From NCBI GenBank assembly GCA_028278405.1, contig JANQEK010000005.1:1-64000 (forward strand): a DNA stretch of 64,000 nt. Reading direction: 5' to 3'. This DNA comes from Nitrospinaceae bacterium. GTDB taxonomy: Bacteria > Nitrospinota > Nitrospinia > Nitrospinales > Nitrospinaceae. The notes under the pieces were generated by a model. It saw nothing but the letters and a program-made list of their open reading frames with translations, had not been told where the DNA came from and did no database searches. This document shows, in pieces, positions 31,126 through 41,202 of this stretch. The translations under genes were made by a program, and so were the position numbers. Within the stretch, counting starts at the first letter, position 1. Each line of letters opens with the position of its first letter.

Positions 31126-32952
31126 ATGGTGCATATTTTTGACCTCAGCGAAAAAGTGCAATTGCTTCCCGTGATTCATGGAAGCGGCAATTTTACGCGT
31201 GAAGTGCGCCAGAGAATTCTATCGTCAGGATGTGATTGCCTGGCCGTCTGCCTGCCACCCGAATTTCAAACCACCGTCGAAGAAGGTATTCAAAAACTGC
31301 CCTACATCTCCGTCAGCGCGCTGGAGGAATCGGAAGGAACCCTGAATTATGTTCCCATCGATCCCGTACAGCCTGTCATCATGGCGCTTCGGATTGCTCA
31401 ACAGGAGTGTATTCCACAAAAGTTCATTGATCTCAGCGTTCCTGAGTATGAAACACGCCACATGGATTTCCCTGATTCTTTTGCTTTGCGTGAACTCTCT
31501 CTGGAAAAATTTGCCGTCTCCCTGTTACCATATATCAAACGTCCATCCTCTGACAGCCAGCACGATCAACGAGCGCGCTGGATGGCGTACCAGTTGCATC
31601 AATTGGAAATGGACTATTCGAAAGTCGTCCTGGTCTGCTCGGTCCTGGACTGGCCCTGGATCAAACAGGCCTATGACGAGCGCACTCCATATCCCAAGGC
31701 CAACCCGCCGGTGGACCATCCCGCATTATACGGATTGGAACCCGCAACCTTGTTTTTTGCTTTGAGTGAGTTCCCTTACATCACCTACCTGTACGAGAAA
31801 AACCGGCAGGAACTGAAATCGGATCGTGGTGTTGCCATTGATGGCGTTAAAGAAATCATGCTGAAAGCACGAGAGAGATTTCTGGCCAAGCATAAGGTCC
31901 GCTACCATAATCTGACATCGCAAACCTTTCAAACCTATCTGCAATACGTACGCAATCTCACGCTCATGGAGCGCCGCCTCACCCCCGATCTATACACCCT
32001 GGCGGTTTCCGCCAAACAGATCGGCGGGGACGCTTATGCCATTGCGTTGATGGAGGCCGCCCGGGATTATCCGTTTCAGAAAAATGAATCGGGCATGGAC
32101 ACGCTGACTCTGGGTATTGATCAGGCGGTTGTCGATGATGATCAGGTTCTCAATATGAAGAACCGATTGAACGAAACCCAATTTGAATGGCGGACTTTGG
32201 ATTTGAAACCCAACCCCGAACAATTCAAACAGGAGCAATGGAAATACACCTGGAACCCCTATGGCCAATGTTCGTGGTCACCAGAGGACGAGAAAATCGA
32301 AAACCTGAACACACATGTCCGCGAGCAAACCAAACTCCTGCTGTCCAACGATCTGGCCCGCACCGAAAAATTCACCTCATCCGTCAAAGATGGTATCGAT
32401 ATCCGGGACACGCTCCGCAACTGGCACACCGGTGATATTTACGTCAAAGAGATCCCTCCCTCACGGGGAACCATTGAAGTGGTGGTCATGTTATTTGAAA
32501 TGGAGCCCCAACCGGACCGCTACACCTGGCGTCAAACCTGGTTCGCTGAACACAAGGAAGAATCCACACTATGCTTTTTTGCAACAAACTATATGGACAA
32601 CATGATCGGTCCCGGCATCGGTCAGGCAACCTACGGCGGATGCATGATGATTTTCCCACCGCGACCGATCATCAACATCTGGGAGGATCCCCGCATGCTC
32701 ATGGGCGAAACGCTGGAGGAGAAACTTCTCGAAGCGGCATTTTTCCACTCCCGTGAAAAACATATCACCGTCGTTTCTCCGGGTCCGCCCCAGGCCGGTT
32801 GGCGACGCATGGCACGCCAATACAAAAAGCGGATCATTCATATTCCCCTCAAGCGATTTTCCGTTCAGACCATTGAAAAAGTCCGCCAATTTCACGTGCT
32901 CAACGGCAAACACATCCGCTCCTTCGCGACCCGTTTCATTCAGGATATTTAA
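31126..32952 (+). CDS. Uncharacterised 608-aa protein co-oriented with MoxR; possible distant TraB/ChaN/DUF5682-like N-terminal region
   Basis: LLPVIHGSGNFTREVRQRILSSGCDCLAVCLPPE, VIMALRIAQQECIPQKFIDLSVPE, RARWMAYQLHQLEMDYSKVVLVCSVLDW; 22 nt after the MoxR stop. Confidence 0.7.
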   Translation: MVHIFDLSEKVQLLPVIHGSGNFTREVRQRILSSGCDCLAVCLPPEFQTTVEEGIQKLPYISVSALEESEGTLNYVPIDPVQPVIMALRIAQQECIPQKFIDLSVPEYETRHMDFPDSFALRELSLEKFAVSLLPYIKRPSSDSQHDQRARWMAYQLHQLEMDYSKVVLVCSVLDWPWIKQAYDERTPYPKANPPVDHPALYGLEPATLFFALSEFPYITYLYEKNRQELKSDRGVAIDGVKEIMLKARERFLAKHKVRYHNLTSQTFQTYLQYVRNLTLMERRLTPDLYTLAVSAKQIGGDAYAIALMEAARDYPFQKNESGMDTLTLGIDQAVVDDDQVLNMKNRLNETQFEWRTLDLKPNPEQFKQEQWKYTWNPYGQCSWSPEDEKIENLNTHVREQTKLLLSNDLARTEKFTSSVKDGIDIRDTLRNWHTGDIYVKEIPPSRGTIEVVVMLFEMEPQPDRYTWRQTWFAEHKEESTLCFFATNYMDNMIGPGIGQATYGGCMMIFPPRPIINIWEDPRMLMGETLEEKLLEAAFFHSREKHITVVSPGPPQAGWRRMARQYKKRIIHIPLKRFSVQTIEKVRQFHVLNGKHIRSFATRFIQDI

Positions 32953-33085
32953 GCACCAACCCTCACAATCACTTGTTTCCAAGCACAATTTTTTTCTTCG
33001 TGCACTCGGATTCGTTCAACGTATATATTCCTTGCCATCAATTGAAAATCTCTTACACTAATTTTTAAAGGATAAACGAGCATTC

Positions 33086-34456
33086 ATGAACTCTTCACCC
33101 ACATTCACAGGCACATTGAAAAATCGTCTGATCCCCCTAGGGTTGCTCGCTATTCTTTCCCTGGCCTTTGGGTTAAGAGTTCATACAGTATTAACCACCG
33201 AAGTCATTATTCCCTTAAGAGCGGATGCTGGAGAATATTTTCTATACGCCTACAATTTGAACCAATTTGAAACCTTTTCCAAATCCGACGTCGGATACAC
33301 TCAAAACAAACAACCGGAACCAGACGCCTATCGCACCCCGGGATACCCTCTTTTCCTGACCCTGTTCGTCGACGGCAAAGTTACAGGTAAGGTGATTACA
33401 CATATTCTGGTAGCTCAAGCATTCTTGAGTACTCTGGCGGTCTATCTGACCTTCTTGTTCTGCCGCAAAATATTTTCTGAACCGAAATCCCTGGCGGTCG
33501 CTTTATTAACCGCTATCAGCCCTCACCTGATAAACATCAACACCTATATATTGACCGAATCGCTGTTCTCATTTTTTGTGGTTCTATTTTTTTGGACTTT
33601 AAGCCGGATGAAGTCGACGGTAAACCTCAAAGCATTTCTCTGGTTGGGATTGATTTTGGGATTGGCCTCCCTGGTTCGGCCGGTGATCCAGTATTTTGTG
33701 GTACTCATGTGCTTTTTGTCTCTCTTCACCTTTGGCACGCGCAAAGGGGGACAGGCCAGTGCCGTTATGCTGGCAGGATTTTTTCTCATTTTTGGTCCAT
33801 GGATGGCTCGAAACCTGACGACGTTGGGAGTTCTTGCGGATGACCAAGTCAAATATTACAATCTCAAGTACGGTCTTTATCCGGGCTTGATGTACCAGGA
33901 CGACCCCAAGACTTTTGGATACCCTTACAAATACGATCCTCGTGCGACCGACGTAAAACCCCAGCTTGGATCCGTCCTGCAGGAAGCCGGAAGGCGCTTT
34001 AGCGAAGAACCGGTCCGTCATCTCAAATGGTATCTCTACCAAAAGGGAATCATGTACTGGTCCTGGCACATGGTGGTGGGTGCCGAAGAGCATATGATTT
34101 TCCCCGTCGCAAAATCACCCTACTTCAACAACCCATTATTCATCTTCACTTCGGAAGCGATGAAAATCCTTCACTGGCCCCTGGTTATTCTCGGTTTGTT
34201 GGGAACAGTTATTATTTGGATTCCCCGGTTCAACGGAGAATACACTGGAGAGCAATTGCTGTTCATCCGCACTCTGAGTCTGCTTCTGATTTACTTCACG
34301 GCTATTCATGTGATTACGTTTTCATTGCCTCGCTACGCTATTCCCATCCGACCCCTCCTTTACACGATGGCTTTCGTTCCGATGGTTCACCTTAAAGTTC
34401 TGATTCAAAGAAAATGGAAGCTTTCCCCTACCCTGCCTAAAACCACTTCAGCTTAA
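33086..34456 (+). CDS. Membrane glycosyltransferase (GT39/ArnT-like)
   Basis: Many TM segments; RADAGEYFLYAYNL, PDAYRTPGYPLFLTLF, YILTESLFSFFVVLFFW. Confidence 0.75.
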   Translation: MNSSPTFTGTLKNRLIPLGLLAILSLAFGLRVHTVLTTEVIIPLRADAGEYFLYAYNLNQFETFSKSDVGYTQNKQPEPDAYRTPGYPLFLTLFVDGKVTGKVITHILVAQAFLSTLAVYLTFLFCRKIFSEPKSLAVALLTAISPHLININTYILTESLFSFFVVLFFWTLSRMKSTVNLKAFLWLGLILGLASLVRPVIQYFVVLMCFLSLFTFGTRKGGQASAVMLAGFFLIFGPWMARNLTTLGVLADDQVKYYNLKYGLYPGLMYQDDPKTFGYPYKYDPRATDVKPQLGSVLQEAGRRFSEEPVRHLKWYLYQKGIMYWSWHMVVGAEEHMIFPVAKSPYFNNPLFIFTSEAMKILHWPLVILGLLGTVIIWIPRFNGEYTGEQLLFIRTLSLLLIYFTAIHVITFSLPRYAIPIRPLLYTMAFVPMVHLKVLIQRKWKLSPTLPKTTSA

Positions 34457-34631
34457 AACTAATTTTCAGGTTTTAATTTTTCAGAATTGCATTATGAGTT
34501 ATACTTTTATCCGATCGGGGTGGCGATTCAACCATGATCCCCCTTCCAGCATATTTGGATCCACGCAAAGCTGAAAATATCAAACCGAGCAACTTCCTTA
34601 ACTGCCGTCCTTTGTATATTCATTTATTCCT

Positions 34632-36203
34632 ATGGAAAACCATAAAAAGGTAAGCAAAGCCGCAGGAGCTGTCGGTTCGATGACCATGGTCTCCCGACTG
34701 TTCGGTTTCGTCCGCGACCTGGTGCTGGCGATGACCTTTGGTTCTTCCGCTTCAGCGGATGCTTTCTTTGTTGCGTTTCGAATTCCCAACATCCAGAGGC
34801 GTATCCTAGGCGAGGGTGCGGTCAGCGCCGCCATGATCCCGGTTTACGGTGAATATCTGAATACCAAAAGCGAGGAGGAAACCAAAGCCTTTGCTTCCAA
34901 CCTGTTCAATATCCAGCTCACAGCTCTCGTCATCACTTCTTTGGCGATTGTCGTCTTCGCCCCCTATCTCATCATGTTGTTCGCACCGGGGTTTATGGAT
35001 GAACCCGACAAATTTGATTTGACGGTCACTTTGACACGGTGGATGGGACCTTACCTGATCCTGGTCGGGATGAGTGCGTACTGCATGGGAATTCTGAATA
35101 CGCACGGCATTTTTACGCTTTCTGCCGCAGCGCCGATTTTGGTCAATATCTCTATGGTTCTGGGTGCCCTGATCCTCTCTCCTTATTTGGAACAACCCAT
35201 TATGGGACTTGCCATTGGGGTACTGGTGGGAGGGGCACTACAATTTCTGGTACAGTTTCCCACCACCTTGCGCAACGGCTTGACTTTGACATCTGCCTTT
35301 AACTGGAAACATTCCGGAATTCTCAAGGTCGGAAAACTGCTGGGTCCTGCCATCCTGGGTTTTGGTGTTTATGAAATCAACCTGCTTGTGGATACTCTGC
35401 TGGCTTCCTTGCTGGAGAGTGGATCCGTTTCCTATTTATATTATGCCAACCGGATGGTGCAATTACCCCTCGGTGTTTTCGGGGTGGCGTTGGGAGTCGC
35501 TATCCTGCCGATGCTGACCGGCCAGGCGGCCCGGCAGGAAATCGAGGAATTCCGCGACACACTGGCCTTCGGTATCCGGTTGATCCTGTTTATTACCGTA
35601 CCCGCGACCGTAGGGCTGATCGTATTGAGCTTCCCCATCATCAACACCCTGTGGGAGCGTGGGCAGTTTCTGAGAACCACGACGGAAGGCACCAGCCTGG
35701 CGTTGATTTATTATTCGATCGGATTATGTGCTTTTGCCGGAACCAAGGTGCTGGTTTCAGCTTTTTATTCTTTTCAGGACACCAAAACCCCGATGAAAAT
35801 TGGAATTTATTCCATGCTGCTCAATGTAGCCCTCGCTATTATTCTGATGGGCCCGCTCAAGCATGGAGGTATCGCGTTAGCCACTTCCCTTTCTTCCATC
35901 TTCAATGCAGGAATGTTGGTATTCCTTTTGAAAAAGCGGTTGGGCCGTATGGGAGGACGAAAAATCGTTCGCTCCATGTTTCAATTGACCATCGCCGTCA
36001 GCTTCATGGGCGCGGGTGTCTACTATGCTAACGCAGTGTGGTTTGATCCCGAGGCGCCCCTGACGCCGCGCATAGCTATCCTGTTTGGGGAAATCATGCT
36101 CGGGGTGATTATCTATATCTGCATTTCGTGGCTGATGAAGAACGAAGAACTGAAATTTCTTCGCCAGATGATCCGTGAAAAAAGAGGTCTTCCTCCCGTG
36201 TGA
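34632..36203 (+). CDS. murJ: Lipid II flippase MurJ/MviN
   Basis: MTMVSRLFGFVRDLVLAMTFGSSASADAFFVAFRIPNIQRRILGEGAVSAAMIPVY. Confidence 0.95.
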   Translation: MENHKKVSKAAGAVGSMTMVSRLFGFVRDLVLAMTFGSSASADAFFVAFRIPNIQRRILGEGAVSAAMIPVYGEYLNTKSEEETKAFASNLFNIQLTALVITSLAIVVFAPYLIMLFAPGFMDEPDKFDLTVTLTRWMGPYLILVGMSAYCMGILNTHGIFTLSAAAPILVNISMVLGALILSPYLEQPIMGLAIGVLVGGALQFLVQFPTTLRNGLTLTSAFNWKHSGILKVGKLLGPAILGFGVYEINLLVDTLLASLLESGSVSYLYYANRMVQLPLGVFGVALGVAILPMLTGQAARQEIEEFRDTLAFGIRLILFITVPATVGLIVLSFPIINTLWERGQFLRTTTEGTSLALIYYSIGLCAFAGTKVLVSAFYSFQDTKTPMKIGIYSMLLNVALAIILMGPLKHGGIALATSLSSIFNAGMLVFLLKKRLGRMGGRKIVRSMFQLTIAVSFMGAGVYYANAVWFDPEAPLTPRIAILFGEIMLGVIIYICISWLMKNEELKFLRQMIREKRGLPPV

Positions 36204-36291
36204 TCTTTTTGAAGATATCCTCTTGTGTTCTTCCCACCGTTCCCTATAATGGGCCTCCCGAAAACGTTAACATCAACGAAGGAATGAAAAA

Positions 36292-36903
36292 ATGCTGGCC
36301 TGTTTGGATTTGGAAGGAGTGCTCGTTCCCGAAATATGGATCGCCTTTGCGGAACAAACCGGTATCGAACAATTGCGTTTGACCACCCGGGATATCCCTG
36401 ACTACGACGAATTGATGCGTGGTCGGCTCAAGATACTGAATGAAAATAACCTTAAGCTGACGGATATTCAAAATGTGATTCAAAAAATCAAACCCCTGGA
36501 AGGAGCTTATGATTTTCTGGGATGGCTGAAGTCTGAATTCCAGGTGATTATTCTTTCTGACACCTTCTATCAGTTTGCGGGACCCCTCATGGCTCAATTG
36601 GATTATCCCACCCTGTTCTGTAATGCACTGATTGTCGATGGAGAGGGGCACATCACCAACTACCGACTGAGACAGCCTGACGGCAAAACCAAGGCAGTGA
36701 CGGCCCTGCAAAGTTTAAATTTTCAGGTTATAGCTGCCGGCGATTCTTATAATGATACGGGAATGCTGAAAAAAGCGGATGCAGGAATTTTTTTCCGGCC
36801 GCCGGAGGGTATCACGAAGGAATTTCCACAATTCCCCGTGACCCATCAATACGAAGAAATGAAACAGGCTTTCCAACAAGCCAAGGACAATCTGATACAG
36901 TAA
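36292..36903 (+). CDS. thrH: ThrH-type phosphoserine phosphatase/homoserine phosphotransferase
   Basis: MLACLDLEGVLVPEIWIAFAEQTGI, LRLTTRDIPDYDELMRGRL, IILSDTFYQFAGPLM, AAGDSYNDTGMLKKADAGIFFRPP. Confidence 0.92.
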   Translation: MLACLDLEGVLVPEIWIAFAEQTGIEQLRLTTRDIPDYDELMRGRLKILNENNLKLTDIQNVIQKIKPLEGAYDFLGWLKSEFQVIILSDTFYQFAGPLMAQLDYPTLFCNALIVDGEGHITNYRLRQPDGKTKAVTALQSLNFQVIAAGDSYNDTGMLKKADAGIFFRPPEGITKEFPQFPVTHQYEEMKQAFQQAKDNLIQ

Positions 36904-36924
36904 ACCCTAAGGATGCTTCAACGG

Positions 36925-37428
36925 TCACTCAATAGATGAGGATAGCAGACGGGTGGCAATCCAACCTTTTTTACCTCCCATATCCACCTGAGACCAGTGT
37001 TCGCCTTTCTCCAGAATAACCAGGCGCTCCCCCTTTCCAGCACCACCAATGATTTTTGATTTTTTACTCGGTTGTTCCCGTATATTGGCAAACGACACAT
37101 TCACATAGTGGATCAATTGGTAATCTGTATCATCTTCAGGAACTTCCTGGGTCTGTTCCGCAGCGGGAGTTTCCAAAGCCTTGTCAAGGAAATCACGGTA
37201 ATCCCATTCGGACTTATAGGCGACGATCATAACAAACACCACAGTCAATAAGGCAATTTTCACCATGGCTTTCCAGAACGGCGTTCTGGACTCTGGAATT
37301 TCTTCGGGCAGAATGGGTGGACCGCAATATTCACAAAAGGCCGCGTCTGGCGGAAGAGATTTATTGCAGGAAATGCAATACTCCTTGATCAGCGCGTTTT
37401 GTCTTTTGGAAATCTCTTCAAGATTCAT
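36925..37428 (-). CDS. Zinc-ribbon + TM + bacterial SH3 domain protein
   Basis: CISCNKSLPPDAAFCEYC; TM; YVNVSFANIREQPSKKSKIIGGAGKGERLVILEKGEHWSQVDMGGKKGWIATRLL. Confidence 0.8.
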   Translation of the reverse strand: MNLEEISKRQNALIKEYCISCNKSLPPDAAFCEYCGPPILPEEIPESRTPFWKAMVKIALLTVVFVMIVAYKSEWDYRDFLDKALETPAAEQTQEVPEDDTDYQLIHYVNVSFANIREQPSKKSKIIGGAGKGERLVILEKGEHWSQVDMGGKKGWIATRLLSSSIE

Positions 37429-37434
37429 GTCTGC

Positions 37435-38949
37435 TCAGTTGGATGGGCCCAGTCGGTAAATCTCATGATATTTATTTTTTAAGTACGCAACAAAATATTG
37501 TGGATTCAGGACTTCTCCTGTTACTTCTCTCAGTAAGGCTTCGGTAGATAACAGTTTTCCTTTAACATGAATTTTTTGACTCAACCATTGCCGGATGGAT
37601 TGAAATTCACCTTTTCGAATCCATTGTTCTAAATCGGGGGTTTCTTTTCTTATTGCATTATAAAACTGACAGGCGTACATGGCTCCAAACGTGTAGGATG
37701 GAAAATATCCAAATGCCCCGCCGCTCCAATGAACGTCCTGCAAAATGCCTTCGGCATCCGTCGCGGGACGGATTCCCAAGTAATCCTGCATTTTATTATT
37801 CCACACTTCAGGCAATTCTGAAACCGCATAGGTGCCGTCGAAAATTCCCTTTTCAATTTCGTAGCGCAGAATGATGTGCATGGGATACGTCACCTCATCC
37901 GATTCCACGCGAATGAAAGAAGGCCGGCAAATATTAATGGCTTCATAAAAGGCCTGCACACTCACTTCTTTCAGATTATCAGGAAACGTCGTGGCGAACA
38001 ATTCCATATAGTGCTCACAAAACGCCTTCTGCTTGCTGATCATGCGCTCCCAGAACAGAGATTGGGATTCGTGGATTCCCGTGGTCAATGCTTCGGAAAC
38101 CGGCAAGGCCCGGTCGCGTTCCATTCGTCCCTGCTCGTACATCGCATGGCCTGTCTCATGGATAACGGCAAACAGGGATTCCATAAAATTGTCAGATCCG
38201 TAACGGGTCGTGATTCTCACATCGGTGGGATCCGCTCCGCCACAAAAAGGATGAACGGAAACATCCATTCGGCCTTTGTCGAAATCAAAACCGAGCGCCT
38301 CACTGATGGTACGTCCCAGTTTCTCCTGCTGAGCAACTGAAAATTCACCTTGAAGAAAGGAGGTGTCCGGTTGATAGTCGCTCTCCTGAATCGCCCGGAT
38401 CAAAGGAACGAGCTCTGTCTTGAGGAGTTCGAAGATCGGATCAACGTGTTCCATTGTTAATCCACGCTCATAAATGTCCATTAGAACATCATAGGTCGGC
38501 GTTTCCGGTTCGATATGATGTGCCCACTGCTTTTGAAGTTCAATCAACCGCTCCAATACCGGAGCAAAGTCGGAATATTTATTTTCTTCACGGGCCTTGG
38601 CCCAGATGTGGTGTCCTTTGGAACTCAATTCCGCCAGCTCCTGTACCAATTCCATCGGGACCTTGGTTTCCCTGTCGTAGGCACGGCGGGCCTCCCGGAT
38701 ATTGCATAATTCGTGAGGACCTAAATTAGCCGGACCATTGGATTCCAGTTGGTTCAGCAACTCGCCTACCGCTGGATCTGTACGTTTTTCGTGAGCCACC
38801 CCGGCCAAGGATGCAATCTGTGCGGCCCGCGCTTGAGTGGCTCCGCGAGGCATGATCACTTCCTGGTCCCAGTGCAGGATACCCATGATCTGCTCCAACT
38901 GACCTAATTCCTCGAGCTTCCTGGCTAATTTTTGATAGGTTTGTTGCAT
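37435..38949 (-). CDS. Carboxypeptidase M32 (thermostable carboxypeptidase)
   Basis: HETGHAMYEQG (HEXXH), LTTGIHESQSLFWER, VESDEVTYPMHIILRYEIE. Confidence 0.95.
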   Translation of the reverse strand: MQQTYQKLARKLEELGQLEQIMGILHWDQEVIMPRGATQARAAQIASLAGVAHEKRTDPAVGELLNQLESNGPANLGPHELCNIREARRAYDRETKVPMELVQELAELSSKGHHIWAKAREENKYSDFAPVLERLIELQKQWAHHIEPETPTYDVLMDIYERGLTMEHVDPIFELLKTELVPLIRAIQESDYQPDTSFLQGEFSVAQQEKLGRTISEALGFDFDKGRMDVSVHPFCGGADPTDVRITTRYGSDNFMESLFAVIHETGHAMYEQGRMERDRALPVSEALTTGIHESQSLFWERMISKQKAFCEHYMELFATTFPDNLKEVSVQAFYEAINICRPSFIRVESDEVTYPMHIILRYEIEKGIFDGTYAVSELPEVWNNKMQDYLGIRPATDAEGILQDVHWSGGAFGYFPSYTFGAMYACQFYNAIRKETPDLEQWIRKGEFQSIRQWLSQKIHVKGKLLSTEALLREVTGEVLNPQYFVAYLKNKYHEIYRLGPSN

Positions 38950-39154
38950 GATGAAATTTGGACTCCCTCTAAATTTAAACGACGGCTTCAATAATCGAAG
39001 CTCATTTTTTGAAATTTATTATATAATTCCAAATACCAATCCGAATTCATTATCTAAAAATTTTGACAAGGAAAGCAAGTTGGACAACGGGCAAAGCACG
39101 AAGATATCAGGTATCTTCTTCAAGCATTTCGTTTTTCTCTTAAAGGCTAATCAT

Positions 39155-39183
39155 TTGACAAGATAATATCATTAATATATATT
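39155..39183 (+). promoter_or_regulatory. sigma70-like promoter TTGACA - 17 nt - TATATT upstream of FTR1 gene
   Basis: TTGACA 39155-39160, 17-nt spacer, TATATT 39178-39183. Confidence 0.6.
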
Positions 39184-39196
39184 GAAAATCATTATC
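39178..39196 (+). promoter_or_regulatory. Fur-box-like operator
   Basis: TATATTGAAAATCATTATC matches GATAATGATAATCATTATC at 16/19 and overlaps the -10 element; an additional GATAAT hexamer lies in the spacer at 39162-39167. Confidence 0.65.
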
Positions 39197-39241
39197 AATA
39201 AAAATTTAGAAATAGAATAACTGCTAAGAAATTCCTACTCG

Positions 39242-41152
39242 ATGTCGACAAAACCGAAGTTCATAATGCCACAGTTGATCAGACTGCCGAACTCGATAAC
39301 CCACTACGCTTCCCTGCTAAGTTTGCTAGTTTTGATTCTCTATTTCCCTGCCATTTCAGGGGCTGAACCCCAAAAGGTGGAGTCAAACGTTAAAAAGATT
39401 GTGATGATGATGAACATCGTCTACAAGGAATACCACGAGGGTATAGCGAACGGAAAGATCATAAACGCAGCCGAATATGAGGAAAGCCAGGCTTTCCTGG
39501 AGCAAGCGTTGGATCGGTATCGAACCCTGGTCGAAAGTTCAGCAACTCCAAAAAGACAGGATGAACTGGCAGACCGGTTTTCATCGCTGATCTTAAAGAT
39601 AAAGAGCAAAGAGGACCCCACCGTAATTCACTCAGAAGTGAACGCCATCAATTCGGGCATACTCCAAAAATTCAATATACAGCTCAGCCAAACCCCTTCG
39701 GAACCCGTATCCCTGGAAAATGGCCGCATGCTTTACATGAAAAATTGCAAGGAATGTCATGGAATTCAAGGAAAAGGTGATGGTCCTATTGCACCAAAAT
39801 TGGAACCTAAACCAGCAGTATTGGCTGATCCCCAGCTTACCGGAGATGAATTTTCCAAACCCTACGATAATTTTCAGATTATCAATGTCGGTATTGCCAA
39901 TACTGCCATGGTCGGTTGGTCTGACCAGTTCTCTGAAAAGGAATTGTGGGATGTCACTTACTTCATTCGAACGTTTTCCAATAAAAATGTGAAGCTGCCC
40001 TTGCTGGTCTCACAGGCATCATCTACAGATAAAAGCCAGGGGAATTCGACGAAAAAAACCTTCAGCGAAATTTTTTCATTACTGAATCAAAGCATCACCG
40101 CTTACCGGGAAGGCCGCAATCGCGAAGCTTCGGAGTCCGCTTTCGATGCCTATCTGACTTATGAAAAGGTGGAATCCCCTTTAACCACCAAGCGCAAGGA
40201 ACTGGGGCTGAAGCTGGAGTCATCCTTTGGAAAACTGCAGGCGGAAATCAAGAGAAAAGCCCCGATCAACATAGTCGAAGAAGTCGGAGAGGAAATAGCC
40301 GATGACTTGAAAATTGCACAACAGGTTTTGACTCAAGAAGTTGGGTTTACAGGTCTGTTCATCCAATCCCTATCGATCATTGTACGGGAAGGGTTTGAAG
40401 CTATTCTGATCATTGCTGCATTGATCACGTTTCTCATTAAATCCCGCAATCAGGACAAACTTAGAGCGATTTACATGGGTGTGCTGACAGGAATTATCGG
40501 CAGTATTATTACCGCATATATTCTTCATGAAATCTTGGATGTCAGTATGTCCAGCCAGGAAATGATGGAGGGAGTCATCATGTTGGTAGCAGTTGTGGTT
40601 CTATTTTATGTCAGCTACTGGCTGGTGTCTAAAATCGAAGCGGCCAAATGGCAAAGCTACATCACCGACAAAATGCAGAAAGCCGTCACCACCGGCAGTG
40701 CATTTAGCCTAGGTGCGGTGGCCTTCCTTTCAGTTTACCGGGAAGGGTTTGAGACAGTTCTGTTTTACAAGGCTCTGTATTTATATGCTGGCGATACAAC
40801 CGCCGGAATCATTCCGGGATTTCTTGCCGGATGCGCCATTTTGGCTGTGGTGTATTTCCTGATCAACAAACTGGGAATGCGCATCCCGATAAATTGGTTT
40901 TTTGTCGTTACCAGTGTTTTTCTATATTACATGGCCTTCATGTTTATGGGTAAAGGACTGCACGAACTGCAAATGGGAGGAGTCTTGAGCCTGAATGGAG
41001 CCGACTTTCTTCCTGAAATTCCCTGGCTGGGTATGTACCCGACTTGGGAAACATTCATCGGGCAGATGATCATGGTGCTTGCCTATGTCGGTGCCTTGAT
41101 ATATACCTTTGGTATCAAACAGGAGCACACTGCCCAGAAATTAGAATCTTAG
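39242..41152 (+). CDS. Cytochrome c-FTR1 family iron permease fusion
   Basis: Signal peptide, CxxCH motif KNCKECHGIQGKGDGP, C-terminal multi-TM domain with two REGFE motifs (IVREGFEAILII, VYREGFETVLFY). Confidence 0.93.
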   Translation: MSTKPKFIMPQLIRLPNSITHYASLLSLLVLILYFPAISGAEPQKVESNVKKIVMMMNIVYKEYHEGIANGKIINAAEYEESQAFLEQALDRYRTLVESSATPKRQDELADRFSSLILKIKSKEDPTVIHSEVNAINSGILQKFNIQLSQTPSEPVSLENGRMLYMKNCKECHGIQGKGDGPIAPKLEPKPAVLADPQLTGDEFSKPYDNFQIINVGIANTAMVGWSDQFSEKELWDVTYFIRTFSNKNVKLPLLVSQASSTDKSQGNSTKKTFSEIFSLLNQSITAYREGRNREASESAFDAYLTYEKVESPLTTKRKELGLKLESSFGKLQAEIKRKAPINIVEEVGEEIADDLKIAQQVLTQEVGFTGLFIQSLSIIVREGFEAILIIAALITFLIKSRNQDKLRAIYMGVLTGIIGSIITAYILHEILDVSMSSQEMMEGVIMLVAVVVLFYVSYWLVSKIEAAKWQSYITDKMQKAVTTGSAFSLGAVAFLSVYREGFETVLFYKALYLYAGDTTAGIIPGFLAGCAILAVVYFLINKLGMRIPINWFFVVTSVFLYYMAFMFMGKGLHELQMGGVLSLNGADFLPEIPWLGMYPTWETFIGQMIMVLAYVGALIYTFGIKQEHTAQKLES

Positions 41153-41202
41153 GCCACCTCGATTTATTTGCGAATAAATCTTCCCAGAACTGGAAAAGTG
41201 GG

